Below are positions 6,223-7,627 of a stretch of DNA of 7,627 nt, piece after piece. Position numbers and translations under genes: made by a program. Under the pieces are notes generated by a model that was not told the origin of the DNA, ran no database searches, and saw only the letters and a program-made list of their open reading frames with translations. Origin of the DNA: Trueperaceae bacterium (GTDB lineage Bacteria > Deinococcota > Deinococci > Deinococcales > Trueperaceae). The stretch is from contig JAABSI010000024.1 of the NCBI GenBank assembly GCA_011390455.1, positions 12,332-19,958 on the forward strand, written 5' to 3'. The number at the start of each line of letters is the position of its first letter. The stretch's first letter is position 1.

Positions 6223-7497
6223 GTGTGCATCGTCCGTGGCGCCGCACGAGCCCTCGCCGCCGCCCTCCTCCTCGCCGCACCGCTCGCGTTCGCGCAGGAC
6301 GCACCATCCCCTGCGGCGGCGCCCGCGGCGCCCGGCTACGCGCTCCAGCCCTGGCTGGATGGCCTGACCCTCCCGGTCGCCCTGACCACCGACCCGGACG
6401 GTGGGGACGCCGTGCTGATCGTCGAGCTCGAGGGGCTGGTGCGCACGGCGCGCGCCGGCGCGGTGCGCCCCCTGCCCTTCCTGGACCTCCGCCATCGCGT
6501 CACCGGCCTCGCCGGCGAGCAGGGCCTGTTCACGGCCGCGCTCGAGCCCACCGCCGCGGCCGTCGAGCGGCCGCGGCAGGTCGTGGCCGCCTTCACCGAG
6601 ATCGGTACGGGCGACCTGATCGTCGCCGCCTACCCGGTGGACCCGCGCACGTGGACGGCCGACGCCGGCGCCGAGGTCGTGCTCCTCCGCGTCCCCATGC
6701 CCGAGCCGTACCACCACGGCGGCCAGGTGCGCTTCGGCCCCGACGGTGCGCTCTACGCGAGCATCGGCAACGGCGAGCGGTCGCCGAGCTTCTGGGCGAC
6801 GCGCCCGTGGAGCGCGCAGTCGCTCGCGACGCTGCGGGGCAAGATCGTCCGCGTCCGGCTGCCGCCGACCGCCCTCGCGGCGGCCCCGCGCCCGTACGCG
6901 GTGCCGCACGACAACCCCTTCGGCGCCGCCGACGATCCCCCCGAGGGACCGGTGCGCCCGGAGATCTGGGCGCTCGGCTTCCGCAACCCGTGGAAGTTCG
7001 TCTTCGATCCCTCCGACGGCGCCGCGCTCGTCGCCGACGTCGGCGAGGACCGTTGGGAGGAAGTGAGCCGGGTCGCCTCGGGCGGGAACTACGGGTGGCC
7101 GATCCGCGAAGGGCCGGAGTGCCTCGAACACCCCGACGTCGCCGCGCTGGTCGAGCCCGCCTGCGCGTCGATCCCCCTGGACGGCCCCTGGATCGCCTAC
7201 CGCCACTTGGGTCTCGACCCGGACGGCGGCCTCGCCGTCACGGGCGGCGTGGTGGTCGCCGATCCGGACCTGCCGGACCTGATCGGACGCTACGTCTTCG
7301 GCGACTTCGTGACGGGCCGGGTCTGGGCTTGGGACGAGGATGCCGGCCGCCGCGAGGTGCTGCTCGACAGCGGACGGGCGCTCACCGCGATCGATGCCGG
7401 CCCGGCGGGCGAGGTCCTGCTCGTGGCGCTGGACGGTCGGATCGCCCGCCTGCGCGCCGAGCCCGCGGCGGCCGAGGCACCCGAGCGGGTAAGGTGA
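6223..7497 (+). CDS. Secreted PQQ-dependent sugar dehydrogenase family protein (GSDH / HHIP-like beta-propeller)
   Basis: This 424-residue protein starts at GTG 6223, the only in-frame start that gives a proper signal peptide (VRGAAR, core ALAAALLLAAPLAFA, cleavage before QD). The mature part is a six-bladed propeller of the soluble aldose dehydrogenase type. It has 'ALTTDPDGGDAVLIVELEG' (blade 1), 'EPYHHGGQVRFGPDGALYASIGNGE' with His164 likely equivalent to the catalytic His of soluble glucose dehydrogenase, 'LRGKIVRVRL', 'EIWALGFRNPWKFVFDP' with Arg254, 'VADVGEDRWEEV' around Asp272, 'GGNYGWPIREGP' at 287-298, and 'GGVVVADPDLPDLIGRYVFGDF'. Members oxidise aldose sugars outside the cytoplasm with pyrroloquinoline quinone. 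The DVGEDRWEEV...GGNYGWP form resembles HHIP-like proteins, for which PQQ use is often unproven. It follows the GH26 gene by 68 nt; adjacency suggests a shared carbohydrate role. Confidence 0.9.
   Translation: MCIVRGAARALAAALLLAAPLAFAQDAPSPAAAPAAPGYALQPWLDGLTLPVALTTDPDGGDAVLIVELEGLVRTARAGAVRPLPFLDLRHRVTGLAGEQGLFTAALEPTAAAVERPRQVVAAFTEIGTGDLIVAAYPVDPRTWTADAGAEVVLLRVPMPEPYHHGGQVRFGPDGALYASIGNGERSPSFWATRPWSAQSLATLRGKIVRVRLPPTALAAAPRPYAVPHDNPFGAADDPPEGPVRPEIWALGFRNPWKFVFDPSDGAALVADVGEDRWEEVSRVASGGNYGWPIREGPECLEHPDVAALVEPACASIPLDGPWIAYRHLGLDPDGGLAVTGGVVVADPDLPDLIGRYVFGDFVTGRVWAWDEDAGRREVLLDSGRALTAIDAGPAGEVLLVALDGRIARLRAEPAAAEAPERVR
7490..7495 (+). promoter_or_regulatory. Possible -10 box for the downstream lipoprotein gene
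   Basis: TAAGGT fits TANNNT and overlaps the end of the sugar dehydrogenase gene. It would start transcription about 15 nt before the ATG at 7517. The match is short, and AAGGTG also resembles a ribosome binding site, so this is weak. Confidence 0.25.
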
Positions 7498-7516
7498 TGG
7501 GCGTCGACCACGCGCC

Positions 7517-7627
7517 ATGGACCTCTTCGCCGATGCCCCCCACCGCCGCCCAGGCCGACGGAACGCACCCCGCCGGCTGGCGCTGCTGCTCGCTGCGTTC
7601 GCCCTGAGCGCCTGCGGGGACCTCGCA
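7517..7627 (+). CDS. Putative lipoprotein, N-terminus only (cut by window edge)
   Basis: The 37 codons visible begin at ATG 7517 and stay open to the edge. The sequence has an arginine-rich n-region (HRRPGRRNAPRR), a hydrophobic core (LALLLAAFA) and a classic lipobox LSAC at residues 30-33, followed by GD, as expected for a lipoprotein signal peptide. The acidic residue is at +3 of the mature protein. The gene lies 19 nt after the sugar dehydrogenase on the same strand and may be co-transcribed with it. Nothing of the mature domain is in view, so no function can be given. Confidence 0.7.
   Translation, partial: MDLFADAPHRRPGRRNAPRRLALLLAAFALSACGDLA

Noticed and set aside
4625..6307. Long minus-strand open frame across the RNA region and the GH26 gene
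   Set aside because: Its translation is low-complexity and matches no family. It is the shadow of the plus-strand GH26 gene and the C-S lyase end.

Overview
This window is very GC-rich and holds an ordinary-looking stretch of bacterial chromosome with one unusual non-coding region. The best guess for the host is the Deinococcota (Deinococcus-Truepera side). The reasons are a DUF4384 exported protein and a LolA-like protein of the type seen in that phylum, plus starts that look leaderless, with a TANNNT -10 box 6-7 nt before the start codon of three genes. This assignment is inferred from sequence style, not from a marker gene.

Layout. An exported DUF4384 protein (minus, cut by the left edge) diverges from a LolA-like periplasmic protein (plus, 394-1107). 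The latter converges on class II fumarase fumC (minus, 1104-2489), and the two stop codons share one CTAG. A Fes-like alpha/beta-hydrolase esterase (minus, 2499-3497) lies 9 nt upstream of fumC. Its stop codon is the first half of fumC's apparent -10 box. A 54-nt divergent spacer with two face-to-face -10 boxes separates it from a PatB/MalY-type C-S lyase (plus, 3552-4769).

The 368 nt from 4770 to 5137 contain no gene but hold the most interesting element. Two 66-nt direct copies (4816-4881 and 4992-5057) have identical flanks, while their central 9-bp stems differ by transitions that keep every pair. Three of the pairs are fully compensatory. A closing helix also covaries (ACGG/CCGT against ATGG/CCAT), and strong extra hairpins precede each copy. 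An extended -10 (TGCTAGGCT) is placed so that transcription would begin at the first hairpin. I read this as a tandem structured RNA that matches no known class I can recall: either the 5' leader of the downstream genes, a stand-alone small RNA, or a small mobile palindromic repeat.

Downstream, on the plus strand, are a GH26-type glycoside hydrolase predicted to be a lipoprotein (5138-6154), a secreted PQQ-type sugar dehydrogenase/HHIP-like beta-propeller (6223-7497), and the start of a lipoprotein cut by the right edge (7517-7627). All three are predicted to be exported. The first two could act in sequence, one releasing sugars from a polysaccharide and the other oxidising them, but that coupling is only inferred from adjacency.
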